Below are positions 1 through 9,371 of a DNA stretch of 56,318 nucleotides, one piece after another. Made by a program: the position numbers and the translations under genes. The notes below the pieces were generated by a model that was not told the DNA's origin, made no database searches, and saw nothing but the letters and a program-made list of their open reading frames with translations. Every line of letters begins with the position of its first letter. The first letter of the stretch is position 1. The stretch lies in NCBI GenBank assembly GCA_021820105.1, contig JAKAED010000005.1:1-56318 (forward strand), written 5' to 3'. The stretch is from Actinomycetes bacterium. GTDB taxonomy: Bacteria > Actinomycetota > Thermoleophilia > Solirubrobacterales > Solirubrobacteraceae.

Positions 1-856
1 ATCTCTCCGCTGCAAGGTCTGGGATGAACCGCTCGATCGACAGCGTCTCGCATCGAGCAGCGACGACGGCCCGCTGGAGTTCGTCTGACTGTTCCGGAGG
101 TATGAAGGGTCCTGTGACCAGGCGGGTGCGAAAGCCACGAGCGCTGAGAGCCAGCAGGTGCGCACCCAACGCAGCCGTTAGCAGCAGGCCTCCGTCGCGA
201 CCGCCTCCGGCGCTCACCAGCACCTCAGGCGGCTCCCGCCTCACGGCCGCGGGCAGCCGGCCTCCGGGCGACACGAAGCCCGAGTAGTAGACCGGCGTGT
301 TGACCTCCACCGTTGGCCTGAAGGTCTCCTCCAAGCGCGCGAAACGGTCGTCCGCGTGAACGATGACCGCATCGAAGTAGCTGTTGAGCCGAACGGCCGC
401 CTGGTTGTCGTGGCGCTCCTGGTCAGGCTTTGCGGTGACAAGCAGGTCGCGGACGCTTGAAATGACGGCAACCCCACGGGGCTCCTGCCGGGCGGCCTGT
501 AACAGCGGCTCGAGCTCCGTGGCGAACTTTGCTCGACCGAACGGGAACAGCTCGACCATGATGGCGATGGGTCTCAGCTCGGCGTAGAGCTCGAGTAGCA
601 GTAGGCGACGCCGCTCCCAGGCCTGTTCCAGCGTGAGCGCCGGATCCAGGCTCGAAAGTCGACCGTTTCCGTCCGGCCCGATCGGCGGGAGCCGCACCAA
701 ACTGACCGCATCTGGGATGGCAAGGTCCGGTGGCACGGGTCCCCCGGCACATAACGTCACATCAAACTCACGTGAGAGCTCTCGTGCGATCGCCAGGGAC
801 CGCACCAGATGTCCCAGTCCGACTGAGTGATGGGCGTAGTACAGGATTGCCGGCAC
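1..856 (-). CDS. glycosyltransferase (GT-B, COG4671-like), C-terminus beyond the window
   Basis: The minus strand stays open from a GTG at 856 to the window edge, giving at least 284 residues with the C-terminus missing. An in-frame TGA lies just upstream at 860-862, so the start cannot be much earlier. The N-terminus (VPAILYYAHHSVGLGHLVRS) has the GxGH loop of GT-B glycosyltransferases of the MurG/COG4671 type. Around residues 205-225 come PPEVLVSAGGGRDGG and then a TRLVTGPF strand, which fits the donor-binding half. Substrate is unknown. No clear ribosome binding site is visible. It lies downstream of the EAL gene on the same strand with a 124-base gap. Confidence 0.7.
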   Translation of the reverse strand, partial: MPAILYYAHHSVGLGHLVRSLAIARELSREFDVTLCAGGPVPPDLAIPDAVSLVRLPPIGPDGNGRLSSLDPALTLEQAWERRRLLLLELYAELRPIAIMVELFPFGRAKFATELEPLLQAARQEPRGVAVISSVRDLLVTAKPDQERHDNQAAVRLNSYFDAVIVHADDRFARLEETFRPTVEVNTPVYYSGFVSPGGRLPAAVRREPPEVLVSAGGGRDGGLLLTAALGAHLLALSARGFRTRLVTGPFIPPEQSDELQRAVVAARCETLSIERFIPDLAAER

Positions 857-980
857 GAATCACAGACTGAGCCGGCTCGATGAGGCGACGATGAGATCAG
901 CGTGAGCGTCTTCTCACGATCAGAAGCAAGCTTCAGGAGAACCGCCGGAGGCGCCGGGCGGCTGAACGCACGGAACGCGC

Positions 981-2999
981 TCAGCCGAGGGCGGTCTTGA
1001 GAAACTGCTCCATCTGATCGGCCGGCAACGGCCGCGAGTATCGGTAGCCCTGCACCCGATCACAGCCGAGCCGCTCCAGCAGAGCCTCCTGCTCCGGCTC
1101 CTCGACGCCCTCGGCTACGACGTCAATCCCAAGCGCGTGGCCCATCTTGATGATGGCCTCGATGATCGCCAGGTCAGCGGTGTCACGTATACCCGCGATG
1201 AAGGACCGGTCGATCTTCAGCGCGTCGACCTCCAGCCTGCGCAGATAGCTCAGTGATGAGTAGCCCGTTCCGAAGTCATCTATCGCCACCCGGAATCCGC
1301 GGTTGCGAAGATCCTTGAGGATCGCACCCCCACCCTCCTGGTCATGAATGAGCATGCGCTCTGTGATCTCGAGCTTGACCGCAGGGGGCTGTAGGCCGGT
1401 GGCGGCGACGACGGCCTCAACCGTGCGCCCGAACCCCGGGTCGGCGAGTTGGCGTGGAGAGATATTCACGCTCGCGCGCAGCGGGACGCCGAACATGGTC
1501 TGCCAGTAAGCCACCTGCCTACAGGTCTGCTCGAGAACCCAGGCGCCGAGTTCGACGATCAAACCGTTGTCCTCCGCCGCCGCAATGAACTCGCAGGGTC
1601 CGAGGAGGCCGAGCGTCGGATGCTGCCAGCGCACCAGTGCCTCGACCACGCTCGGTTTCCTCGTGCTCAACTCGATCAGCGGCTGGTAGAAGACGGTGAA
1701 CTCTCCCCGAGCGACCGCTCCATGGAGGTCTCGCTCCAGCGCAATCTGCTGAAGTGCCGCCGCCCGAGCGGTCTGATCGAAGACCGCCACATTGTCAGGT
1801 GGGCCTGCGTTCTGCAGCGCGGTCTCAGCATCATCGAGAAGGTCCTCGGCGTGGCTGCCACGACGGCCGTACGCGACCCCGAACCGAAAGTCGATGAAAT
1901 GCTCGCCGCTGGGCAGCCGAATCGGGTTCAGCATGGCGGCATTTATGCGGGCGATCAGGCGATCTGCCGTATGCTCGCCGTCGATTGCCTCCACGACGAG
2001 CACAAACACATCCCTGGGGATGTGCGCAATCATCGCGTGGGGTTCAGCGATCCTGCGCAGCCGCTCGCCAAGCGCGGCGCTGATGGCGTCGCTCGTGCGG
2101 TTGCCGTAGGTGCTGGTCAGGAGCCATTTCCGGTCCGGTTCGATCGCCACCACAGCCAGCTCCCCGCTCACAGGGTCGACCTCCTCCAACAGACGCGCGA
2201 GGTGGTCCATCAGGTAGCGGCGGTTCGGGAGCTTCGTGACCTGGCTCTGCAGAGCGAGGTGCTGCAGCCGGCTGTTTACCTCAAGGCGCCGCACCGTACC
2301 GGAGACCGTTGCCACGACCGCCTCCACAAAACTTGCGGCCCCGGCCGGCAGCGTCCGGCCGTCCCTGGTGTGCACCACAAGCTCGGCGTCCTCCAGGTTG
2401 GGGATGAGGAAGCTGGCGGCAATTGCGCCCGGCTCCAGTTCGCCGCCGCCCTCCTCCAGCCGGGATTCGGCCACTACCTGGAGCGGCGCTCCGGCCAGCG
2501 GTCGTCCCACCACCTTGACCCACGGGACCCTGAGTGTCTGGGCAACCGTTGAGGCCGCATCCCGCAGCAACCAGTCGATCGTGGCTGCATCAAGCGCCCT
2601 GTAACCGAACTGAGCAAGGGCGGATTGTCGACGACCGTCGTCCTTGAGGCTTTCAAGGACCTCACGCAGCGCCGTGGCGTCCTCATAGCAGGCGGTCAAA
2701 CCAGTCGACGAGGGGAACAACCGGATCGTGAACCAGGGGCCGTCGCTGTGTACCTGAGCCTCGAAATCAACCCTCTCACCCGATGCCTGTGCCTCCAGGT
2801 GACGATGCTCAAAATCGGTTCCGACGAGCCACGGGAACGTCTCCCATAGAGTCCGCCCGATCAGGTCCTCCGGTGAGTATCCGGCGAGCGCAGCCAGCGC
2901 GGGGTTGGCATGGGTGAACCGCCAATCAGCATCAAACGCGCAGATCGGCTCGGCGATACGCTCGTAGGCGTCTAGTGCGGAAGTTCCCGTAGCCGTCAA
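981..2999 (-). CDS. PAS-GAF-GGDEF(degenerate)-EAL protein, likely c-di-GMP phosphodiesterase
   Basis: This is a 672-residue cytoplasmic signalling protein. Residues about 6-110 form a PAS domain, 128-240 a GAF-like region, 255-405 a GGDEF domain and 415-665 an EAL domain. The GGDEF signature is replaced by PRDVF (about 329-333), so cyclase activity is unlikely and the domain may only sense GTP. The EAL domain keeps its catalytic motifs: EAL at 453-455, KLEITERML, DDFGTGYSS, DALKIDRSFI and AEGVEE. I infer hydrolysis of cyclic di-GMP. The start is TTG at 2999 with no clear ribosome binding site. The gene is divergent from the LOV sensor gene across only 34 bases, so the two probably share a control region. 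Confidence 0.9.
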   Translation of the reverse strand: MTATGTSALDAYERIAEPICAFDADWRFTHANPALAALAGYSPEDLIGRTLWETFPWLVGTDFEHRHLEAQASGERVDFEAQVHSDGPWFTIRLFPSSTGLTACYEDATALREVLESLKDDGRRQSALAQFGYRALDAATIDWLLRDAASTVAQTLRVPWVKVVGRPLAGAPLQVVAESRLEEGGGELEPGAIAASFLIPNLEDAELVVHTRDGRTLPAGAASFVEAVVATVSGTVRRLEVNSRLQHLALQSQVTKLPNRRYLMDHLARLLEEVDPVSGELAVVAIEPDRKWLLTSTYGNRTSDAISAALGERLRRIAEPHAMIAHIPRDVFVLVVEAIDGEHTADRLIARINAAMLNPIRLPSGEHFIDFRFGVAYGRRGSHAEDLLDDAETALQNAGPPDNVAVFDQTARAAALQQIALERDLHGAVARGEFTVFYQPLIELSTRKPSVVEALVRWQHPTLGLLGPCEFIAAAEDNGLIVELGAWVLEQTCRQVAYWQTMFGVPLRASVNISPRQLADPGFGRTVEAVVAATGLQPPAVKLEITERMLIHDQEGGGAILKDLRNRGFRVAIDDFGTGYSSLSYLRRLEVDALKIDRSFIAGIRDTADLAIIEAIIKMGHALGIDVVAEGVEEPEQEALLERLGCDRVQGYRYSRPLPADQMEQFLKTALG

Positions 3000-3033
3000 G
3001 GTACGGCGATACTAAACCGACATTGTTACGGAC

Positions 3034-4026
3034 GTGACAAATTTGGCTCATCAGGCAACCCCTCCCCGCGCAGCTCCCGACGAGGCCGCCAGGGCCATTC
3101 CGGATTCACGAGCCGGCGTTCCTGAGGCGGCCCTCCGGGCGATGCTGGCTCGAACCAACCAGTCGCTTGCCAGATGCGACTCGCCCGAGGCGCTGTACCG
3201 CGAGATCTGCGAACTTGTGGTCGAGACAGCGCAGCTTCGTTTTGCCTGGATCGGCACCAGACATCTCGGCGCCGTCCGGCCAGTCGCAACCGCCGGTGCT
3301 GGGTGCGGCTATCTGGAGGAACTCGAACAGACGGGACTGATGGTGACACTTGATCCCAGTGAGTTGCGTGGCCAGGGGCCGACGGGCCGTGCGCTCAGCA
3401 CCGGTGTCAGGACGGTCGTCAATGACTTCACCACGGCACCATCAACCGCTCCCTGGCACGCAGCGGCGAGGCGAGCGGGGTTTCTCGCCTCAGCCTCCTT
3501 CCCCATCCGCGAGCGCGGGGTCATCACCGCGGCGCTCACGGCGTACGCGGACCGGATGGGGTACTTCACAGCACCTCTGGTTGAGACTCTGGGAGAGATC
3601 ATGCCAGCGCTCTCAGTCGCACTCGACCGCTTCTCACTAGAGGCGCAGTGCACGGAACAGAAGCACATGTTGGACATCTGGGAGCGAGCCCTCGCAGCAG
3701 CCGGGCACTCCTTCATCATTGCCGACGCGCTCGCCCACGACCAGCCTGTGATCTACGCGAGTCAAGCGTTTGAGGCACTGACCGGTTACGGCCCGGCCGA
3801 TATCCGCGGACGCAACTGCCGCATTCTGCAGGGCGACGAGACGGACGCGACAACGGTGCGGCGTCTAGGCGAAGCGATCAGAGCCGGCGATCCCTGCACC
3901 GTTGAGCTCCTCAACTATCGCCGTGACGGGCAACCCTTCTGGAACCAGCTGACGGTCGTACCCGTCCGGGACGAGCGGGGCACGATCACCCACTATGTGG
4001 GCGAGCAGCGCTGCATCGACCGCTGA
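3034..4026 (+). CDS. GAF-LOV blue-light sensor without an output domain
   Basis: This 330-residue protein has a GAF domain (about 40-200) followed by a LOV-type PAS domain (about 220-327). The LOV signature GRNCRILQG occupies 259-267, with the flavin-adduct cysteine at 262. The FMN-contacting residues are also present: NYRRDG (Asn294), FWNQL (Asn304) and the terminal-strand glutamine in YVGEQ (Gln325). LOV domains form a cysteinyl-flavin adduct under blue light. Nothing follows the LOV domain, so any signal must pass through protein contacts or the GAF domain. The start is GTG at 3034 without an obvious ribosome binding site. It is divergent from the EAL phosphodiesterase gene, a likely functional partner. 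Confidence 0.9.
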   Translation: MTNLAHQATPPRAAPDEAARAIPDSRAGVPEAALRAMLARTNQSLARCDSPEALYREICELVVETAQLRFAWIGTRHLGAVRPVATAGAGCGYLEELEQTGLMVTLDPSELRGQGPTGRALSTGVRTVVNDFTTAPSTAPWHAAARRAGFLASASFPIRERGVITAALTAYADRMGYFTAPLVETLGEIMPALSVALDRFSLEAQCTEQKHMLDIWERALAAAGHSFIIADALAHDQPVIYASQAFEALTGYGPADIRGRNCRILQGDETDATTVRRLGEAIRAGDPCTVELLNYRRDGQPFWNQLTVVPVRDERGTITHYVGEQRCIDR

Positions 4027-4159
4027 GCCGACAACCGAGCGAAACCGCAGGTCGATACCCGGTGTTGGCGAAGCAGCCGGGGCGCAGGTTTCACGTCAAT
4101 GCGGGTAGACCCAAGGTGAGGCCGAGGCCGAGGGACCTAAGCGTCGGGAGGAGGAGACC

Positions 4160-5674
4160 ATGACCACAGCCCCCAGCAGGACCGAGAACGGCACTGTCAG
4201 CAGCCTGATTCCCGCACGACTTGACCGCCTGCCCTGGTCGCGATTCCACACGCGGATGGTGATGGCCCTGGGAGTGGCGTGGATCCTGGACGGGCTGGAG
4301 ATCACGATCGCAGCCAATCTGAGCGCTGACTTCACCCAGCACAACACACTGGCCCTATCTGCGAGCCAGTCCGCTGACATCGCCACGTGGTATCTGATCG
4401 GCGAGGTCATCGGGGCGCTCGTCTTTGGGCGATTGTCGGATGCCCTTGGTCGCCAACGGCTGTTCATGATCACACTCGGGGTGTACCTCGTTGGCAGTGG
4501 CCTGACGGCGGCAACGCAGGCCGGCGGCGGCTGGGTAGTCTTCCTGTACGCGACCAGGGTGCTCGCCGGCAGCGGGATCGGGGGCGAGTACGCCGCCATC
4601 AACTCGGCCATCGACGAGATGATTCCCGCTCGCTACCGCGGTAGGGTGGACATCGCGGTCAATGGCACCTACTGGGCCGGCGCGCTGATCGGCACCGCGG
4701 CCACCCTGTACTTCCTCAACCGACTCTCCCCGAACCTAGGTTGGCGCCTGGCATTTCTGATCGGTCCGGCGCTCGGACTGGTGATCATCTACGTTCGCCG
4801 CAACCTGCCCGAGAGTCCTCGCTGGCAACTCATGCACGGACGCGAACAGGAGGCCGAGGATTCGATCGCACGTATCGAGCGAGAGGTGCAGGCCAGCGCC
4901 GGCGCACTGGAACCGGTCAGCGACGACCAGGCCATTGAGATCCGTCCGAGTGAGAGGATCAGCTACACGGCGCTGCTGAGCGCGCTCTTCAAGCAGTATC
5001 CAGGCCGTTCAGTGTTGACCGCGGCGTTGATGATCACCCAGTCCTTCCTCTACAACGCGATCTTCTTCACGTACGGACTGGTCTTGAAGTACTTCTTTCA
5101 CGTGCCCGCCAATCACGTCGGCTACTACTTCTTTGCGTTCGCCGCCGGCAATCTCCTCGGTCCGCTGACGATCGGCAGGCTGTTTGACTCACTGGGCCGT
5201 AAGCGGATGATCGCGGGCACGTACATACTCTCTGGCACGTTGCTCGTCATCACAGCGCTGCTGTTCCGGCAGGGAGACCTGACGGCCACGACGCAGACGC
5301 TCGCCTGGTGCGTGATCTTCTTCTTTGCCTCGGCGGGCGCCAGCGCGGGCTATCTGACGGCAAGCGAAGTCTTCCCACTCGAAGTACGCGCGCAGGCGAT
5401 TGCCGTCTTCTTCGCAATAGCCCAGTGCTTTGGCTTCCTGGGCACCCACCTGTATGGCAGCCTGATCGGCACTGGACAGGACCCAAACAAGCTGTTTGTC
5501 GGATACCTGATCGGCGCGGGCGCCATGCTGCTTGGCGGCATCGTGGCCGCCGTACTGGCGGTCAGCGCGGAGGGCAGATCATTGGAGGACATCGCGGCCC
5601 CACTGTCGATGGTGGGTAGAGCGATCAAGCACGCTGGCCGCTCCGACACGTTTGCACCCGGACAGGCGACCTGA
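4160..5674 (+). CDS. MFS transporter, sugar/metabolite:H+ symporter type
   Basis: This 504-residue integral membrane protein has about 12 hydrophobic segments. The family motif between TM2 and TM3 is present as GRLSDALGRQRLF, and it recurs in the second half as GRLFDSLGRKR. The segment PARYRGRVDIAVNGTYWAGA and the PESPRW motif after TM6 fit the metabolite:H+ symporter/sugar porter branch (COG0477, pfam00083). A central cytoplasmic loop lies at about 225-275. The start is ATG preceded by a strong GGGAGGAGGAG ribosome binding site. The substrate cannot be read from the sequence. It appears to be a single-gene unit, convergent with the GH114-type gene. Confidence 0.9.
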   Translation: MTTAPSRTENGTVSSLIPARLDRLPWSRFHTRMVMALGVAWILDGLEITIAANLSADFTQHNTLALSASQSADIATWYLIGEVIGALVFGRLSDALGRQRLFMITLGVYLVGSGLTAATQAGGGWVVFLYATRVLAGSGIGGEYAAINSAIDEMIPARYRGRVDIAVNGTYWAGALIGTAATLYFLNRLSPNLGWRLAFLIGPALGLVIIYVRRNLPESPRWQLMHGREQEAEDSIARIEREVQASAGALEPVSDDQAIEIRPSERISYTALLSALFKQYPGRSVLTAALMITQSFLYNAIFFTYGLVLKYFFHVPANHVGYYFFAFAAGNLLGPLTIGRLFDSLGRKRMIAGTYILSGTLLVITALLFRQGDLTATTQTLAWCVIFFFASAGASAGYLTASEVFPLEVRAQAIAVFFAIAQCFGFLGTHLYGSLIGTGQDPNKLFVGYLIGAGAMLLGGIVAAVLAVSAEGRSLEDIAAPLSMVGRAIKHAGRSDTFAPGQAT

Positions 5675-5715
5675 AAGAGGTGATCTCAGCGACCGGCCGC
5701 GAGCGCGCACTCCCC

Positions 5716-6480
5716 TTAGGCGCTTTGGTTCCAGCAGGGCTCGAACTTCGAACCATCAAGTCTGATGCTGAAGCGAGCGCCCATGATTCCCGCACGCTGA
5801 TCATTAGCGCAGAAGCGTGCGGGGCTCAGCGCATACTCAGCGTTCAGGACCGGCTTTCCTGCTCGGAGGTAAGGTGTGAATGCAGAGCATTCCGAGTACT
5901 GGTTGCATTGCTCATCCAGCACGCCGTCAAAGAACGGCTGCAGGGCACGCGCCTGCCCGGGGTCGTTCTTCTGGAAGACCGCAAGCCCGAGTGAGTGAAC
6001 CGCGTGCGCCACCCACTTGTCGTAGCGCAACTGCTGAGCCGCTGTCAGCGGGAACCCGGTGCGATTGCTGAAGCCGTCGATGTTGTCGGGCTCAACAGCG
6101 TCAAAGCCCTTGGCCTTGCACATGCGGAAGCGGGCCAGCATGATCGGCGCCAATGACCCCAGATGGCGGATATCGAGCCAGCGCTCGCCGGGCCATCCGT
6201 TGCCACGGCCCAGCAGCGCCCGTGGGAACCTGTGAGCGTCGGGCCTCCATTGCTCCCACGTGCCGACGTCGACGTAGCAGATGGCACGCCGGCCCTGAGC
6301 GTGCAGATCACGGATCAGAGCAGGACGGGTCTCAAAGCCATCCAGGTCGTAGGCCGCTGCGTCATGGGTCAGGCTCACCCTTCCCGTCAGTTGCCAGTAC
6401 CACGTGAGGCTCTGCGGCGGATGCCACTGCGCGTGCGCCGCCACAGGCAGCAGCAGAATGACAGCGGCTACGAGCGCCAC
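5716..6480 (-). CDS. secreted GH114-type endo-alpha-1,4-polygalactosaminidase-like protein
   Basis: The mature protein (from QWHPPQSLTWYWQL) carries family motifs: YDLDGFET, ICYVDVGTWEQWRPD, WLDIRHL, KGFDAVEPDNIDGFSN and VFQKNDP. These match the GH114/TM1410-like TIM barrel, whose members hydrolyse galactosaminogalactan-type polymers. A hydrophobic signal peptide (VALVAAVILLLPVAAHAQ) precedes it, so the protein is exported. The start is uncertain. The GTG at 6480 gives a signal peptide without basic residues; a non-standard CTG at 6492 would add a TRY n-region. The open frame runs further upstream to 6843, but that part overlaps the divergent GH3 gene and looks non-coding. Confidence 0.78.
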   Translation of the reverse strand: MALVAAVILLLPVAAHAQWHPPQSLTWYWQLTGRVSLTHDAAAYDLDGFETRPALIRDLHAQGRRAICYVDVGTWEQWRPDAHRFPRALLGRGNGWPGERWLDIRHLGSLAPIMLARFRMCKAKGFDAVEPDNIDGFSNRTGFPLTAAQQLRYDKWVAHAVHSLGLAVFQKNDPGQARALQPFFDGVLDEQCNQYSECSAFTPYLRAGKPVLNAEYALSPARFCANDQRAGIMGARFSIRLDGSKFEPCWNQSA

Positions 6481-6691
6481 GTATCTGGTCAGGTTGAGCG
6501 AACGCGTACCCAGGTAGTGTGCTGATCCCCTCTCCTCACTGTGTAACCGCAGATCGACGCAACTGCTCGTTGATGCCTTGGTAGCGCTTCTGGAGAGCAC
6601 CGGTCGATTCCTGGTCATGCCGTTCCCGGAACAGTATCTTCCGGCACTGTCCCTCCGTCTGCCCGCCACCTGCCACCATCTCTGGCGGAGT

Positions 6692-7816
6692 ATGAGAGCC
6701 AGACTCGGAGCAGCCTTGAGCCTGATCGGACTGTGCGCGGCCGTTGTCCATCCGGCGCCCGCGCTGGGGCGGCGGTCGGCTCGAGCAGACCGGCTGACGA
6801 CTCCGCCGCTGACGCTCAGCCAGCTCGCCGGCGAGCACGTCATCTTCAGCTACCGCGGCCTGACGCCGCCAAGGAGTCTGCTCGCCGCCATCAGCGCCGG
6901 CAAAGCCGCCGGTGTGATCCTGTTCAGCTCCAATATCTCGAGCAGATCTCAACTGCGGCGGGTGTCCGCGAGGCTTCAGGCAGCAGCAGCCCGCAGCTCC
7001 GTGAAAGCTCCGCTGCTGATCATGACCGATCAGGAAGGAGGCCTGGTCCGCCGTGTTCCCGGCCCGCCGGCGCCATCAGAGCAGCAGATCGGGCAATCAG
7101 CGGATCCAGGTGAGCAGGCGAAGCTTGCCGGGCGGGACGGAGGCGCGAATCTCAGAAGCGTCGGTGTGAACGTCAACCTGGCGCCGGTCCTGGGTGTGTA
7201 CCGGCACGCCGGCGATTTCCTCGATCAATACGGCCGCTCGTATGGACAGAACGCAGATCTGGTCGGGCGGCTGGGAGCAGACTTCATCGGTTCGCTACAG
7301 CGCACTGGCGTCGCCGCCACCGCAAAGCACTTCCCCGGCCTGGGCACCGCCACCGCAAGCCAGAACACGGACGAAGCTCCGGTGACGCTTGAGCTCCCGC
7401 TGCGCGAGTTGCGCGCCACCGACGAGGTCCCCTACAGGGCTGCCATTCGTGCCGGGGTGAAGCTCATCATGGTCTCCTGGGCCGTCTATCCGGCGCTGGA
7501 TCCGAAGCGTCCCGCCGGGCTCTCCGCGTCCGTGATCCAGACCGAACTCCGCCGGCGATTGGGGTTCCACGGCGTGACCATCACCGACGGTCTGGGAGCC
7601 GGTGCGCTGAGGCCATACGGAGCCACACGGAACCGAGCGATCCTGGCAACCGCCGCTGGTATGGATCTGCTCCTGTGCTCCAACAGACACGTTGATCAGG
7701 GCCTGGCCGCCGAAGCCGGGCTCGTGCGCGGATTGCAGTCCAAACAACTCAGCCGCACAGACTTCACGGCGGCGACTCAGCGGGTTCTGGCGCTGAGGCG
7801 AACCCTGATCCGCTGA
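6692..7816 (+). CDS. secreted glycoside hydrolase family 3 protein (beta-N-acetylhexosaminidase type)
   Basis: This is a 374-residue single-domain GH3 protein. The start at 6692 is chosen because it begins a signal peptide (MRARLGAALSLIGLCAAVV). Family motifs follow: GVILFSSNI, TDQEGGLVRR, NLAPVLGV, ATAKHFPGLG (the KHFPG loop) and VTITDGLGAGAL, where the Asp is the expected nucleophile. NagZ-type GH3 enzymes release N-acetylglucosamine from muropeptides or chitin fragments. The usual GHG after KHFP is GLG here, so the histidine of the NagZ acid/base loop should be checked. The gene is divergent from the GH114-type gene and 28 bases upstream of the phosphoesterase gene, probably co-transcribed with it. 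Confidence 0.88.
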   Translation: MRARLGAALSLIGLCAAVVHPAPALGRRSARADRLTTPPLTLSQLAGEHVIFSYRGLTPPRSLLAAISAGKAAGVILFSSNISSRSQLRRVSARLQAAAARSSVKAPLLIMTDQEGGLVRRVPGPPAPSEQQIGQSADPGEQAKLAGRDGGANLRSVGVNVNLAPVLGVYRHAGDFLDQYGRSYGQNADLVGRLGADFIGSLQRTGVAATAKHFPGLGTATASQNTDEAPVTLELPLRELRATDEVPYRAAIRAGVKLIMVSWAVYPALDPKRPAGLSASVIQTELRRRLGFHGVTITDGLGAGALRPYGATRNRAILATAAGMDLLLCSNRHVDQGLAAEAGLVRGLQSKQLSRTDFTAATQRVLALRRTLIR

Positions 7817-7844
7817 TTGGGCACCGCGCGCTACTTTGGTGAGA

Positions 7845-9371
7845 ATGCGGCCCGGCGCCAGCAGCGCGACCCATCCACCTGCGGGTAGCGGCTCGACGCT
7901 GAGTTCCAGATGGATCGCTGAGGACGGTGAAGGTCCACTGCGTCTCGGACAAGGTGAGCCGCTGGTGGAGCGGACCAAGCTGGGAGAGCCCCGCGAGCTG
8001 ATCAGGGAACTGGTGAGCCTCGTACATCTGACCGACGCTCACGTGCTGGACCCGTCCTCGCCGGCCCGCGTGCCCTTCCTCGCACGCTTCGGCCCGCCGG
8101 TGCAGTCGACCTTCCGTCCTCAGGAGGCGCTCACGGCGCAGGTGCTGAGCGGGGCGGTGAACGCCATCAGAGCATTCACTCCGGACCTTGTGATCCAGGG
8201 CGGCGACCTGATTGACAACGCCCAGAACAACGAACTGACGTGCGCGCTGGGGGTGTTGGGCGGCCAGCGCATCGAGCCCGGCAGCGGTGCCGACGGCTAC
8301 CACGGTGTTCAGCTGGCAGCCAACCCGGACCCGCACTACTACCGACCGGACCTGGATACGCCTCGCCACCCGGGGCTGCTCACGCAGGCCTCGCGTCCCT
8401 TCACGAGCCTGGGCCTGAAAGGCGATTGGCTACCGGTGCTGGGCGACCACGACACACTGGTCGCCGGTGAACTCGCCCCGACGCCGCTCACGCAAGCTGT
8501 GGCGGTGGGCGACCGCGCGCTGTGGGAGATGCCCACCGAGCTGAGACTGCCGACAGGTCTCCGACTGAACACGGCAGGCGTTCCCGGCGAGGAGCCCGAC
8601 ACGCAGTTGGTGGACGACTTTCTGCGCCAGGCGCTGGCTGGACCCACCCTCCGGGTGCCGCCTGACCCGGCTCGCTACGAGCTCAGCTTCGAGGAGGTGA
8701 TCGAGCGGCTATGGTCAGCCTGCCGAGCCGGCGCGCAGCCCTCGATCAGCGCTGCGACGGCCGCTGCCACGGGCCGACGGCTCGACTATGTGCGTGACCT
8801 GGGTGACCACGTGCGGATTGTGGTGCTCGACCTGGTGCGCAGAGGCGGCGGCTCCGGCGGCCTGGCTGACAGCGAGCAGGCGGCGTGGCTGGAGCAGCAA
8901 CTGCGTGAGTCCGGTACACGATGGATCATGGTCGTCTCCCACCACCCACTGCAGGATGCTGCCGGCGGCGGACCACTGCTAGGCCTGTTGGACGCCGAGC
9001 CGCGCGTGGTCGCCACAATCGCAGGTCACACACACCACAACCGCATCAGCCCGAGAGAGACCGCGGCCGGCGGCTATTGGATGATCACAACCTGTTCGCT
9101 GATCGACTTCCCGCAGCAGTGCCGGGCGCTGCGCCTGTACGCGACGTCAGGAGGCGGGATCGCGCTGCAAACGTGGATGCTCGACCATGTGGACAACGGT
9201 CCGCTGGGGCACATAGCTCGCGAACTGGCCCACCTCGATGCCGGTGATGGCCGCGCCACGCGCGCATGTGGGCGGCAGCGAGACCGCAACGCGACGCTGT
9301 TCAAATCCGCGGCTCCCGCGCGTCGGGGTCGCTCCCACCGATCAGCTTCGGGAGCTGTCGATGCGCAATGA
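7845..9371 (+). CDS. metallophosphoesterase, TIGR03767-like
   Basis: This calcineurin-like phosphoesterase has about 508 residues. Metal-binding motifs are visible in order: LVHLTDAHVLD, IQGGDLIDNAQNNE, LPVLGDHD, VSHHPL and IAGHTHHNRI. The long insertion between the first two motif pairs and the overall length match the actinobacterial TIGR03767 family, whose substrate is unknown. Three in-frame starts are close together (TTG 7836, GTG 7839, ATG 7845); ATG is given. No signal peptide is seen. The 3' end overlaps the convergent flippase-like gene by 71 bases. Confidence 0.85.
   Translation: MRPGASSATHPPAGSGSTLSSRWIAEDGEGPLRLGQGEPLVERTKLGEPRELIRELVSLVHLTDAHVLDPSSPARVPFLARFGPPVQSTFRPQEALTAQVLSGAVNAIRAFTPDLVIQGGDLIDNAQNNELTCALGVLGGQRIEPGSGADGYHGVQLAANPDPHYYRPDLDTPRHPGLLTQASRPFTSLGLKGDWLPVLGDHDTLVAGELAPTPLTQAVAVGDRALWEMPTELRLPTGLRLNTAGVPGEEPDTQLVDDFLRQALAGPTLRVPPDPARYELSFEEVIERLWSACRAGAQPSISAATAAATGRRLDYVRDLGDHVRIVVLDLVRRGGGSGGLADSEQAAWLEQQLRESGTRWIMVVSHHPLQDAAGGGPLLGLLDAEPRVVATIAGHTHHNRISPRETAAGGYWMITTCSLIDFPQQCRALRLYATSGGGIALQTWMLDHVDNGPLGHIARELAHLDAGDGRATRACGRQRDRNATLFKSAAPARRGRSHRSASGAVDAQ

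Noticed and set aside
901-918. CGTGAG-CGTCTT-CTCACG hairpin between the first two genes
   Set aside because: The stem is only 6 bp and has no T-run; it is too weak to call a terminator.
1449-2552. 367-residue open frame antisense to the EAL gene
   Set aside because: No domain is recognisable, and the opposite strand encodes clear PAS, GGDEF and EAL domains.
981-2999. Active diguanylate cyclase
   Set aside because: The GGDEF signature is PRDVF, so cyclase activity is unlikely; only the EAL domain is taken as active.
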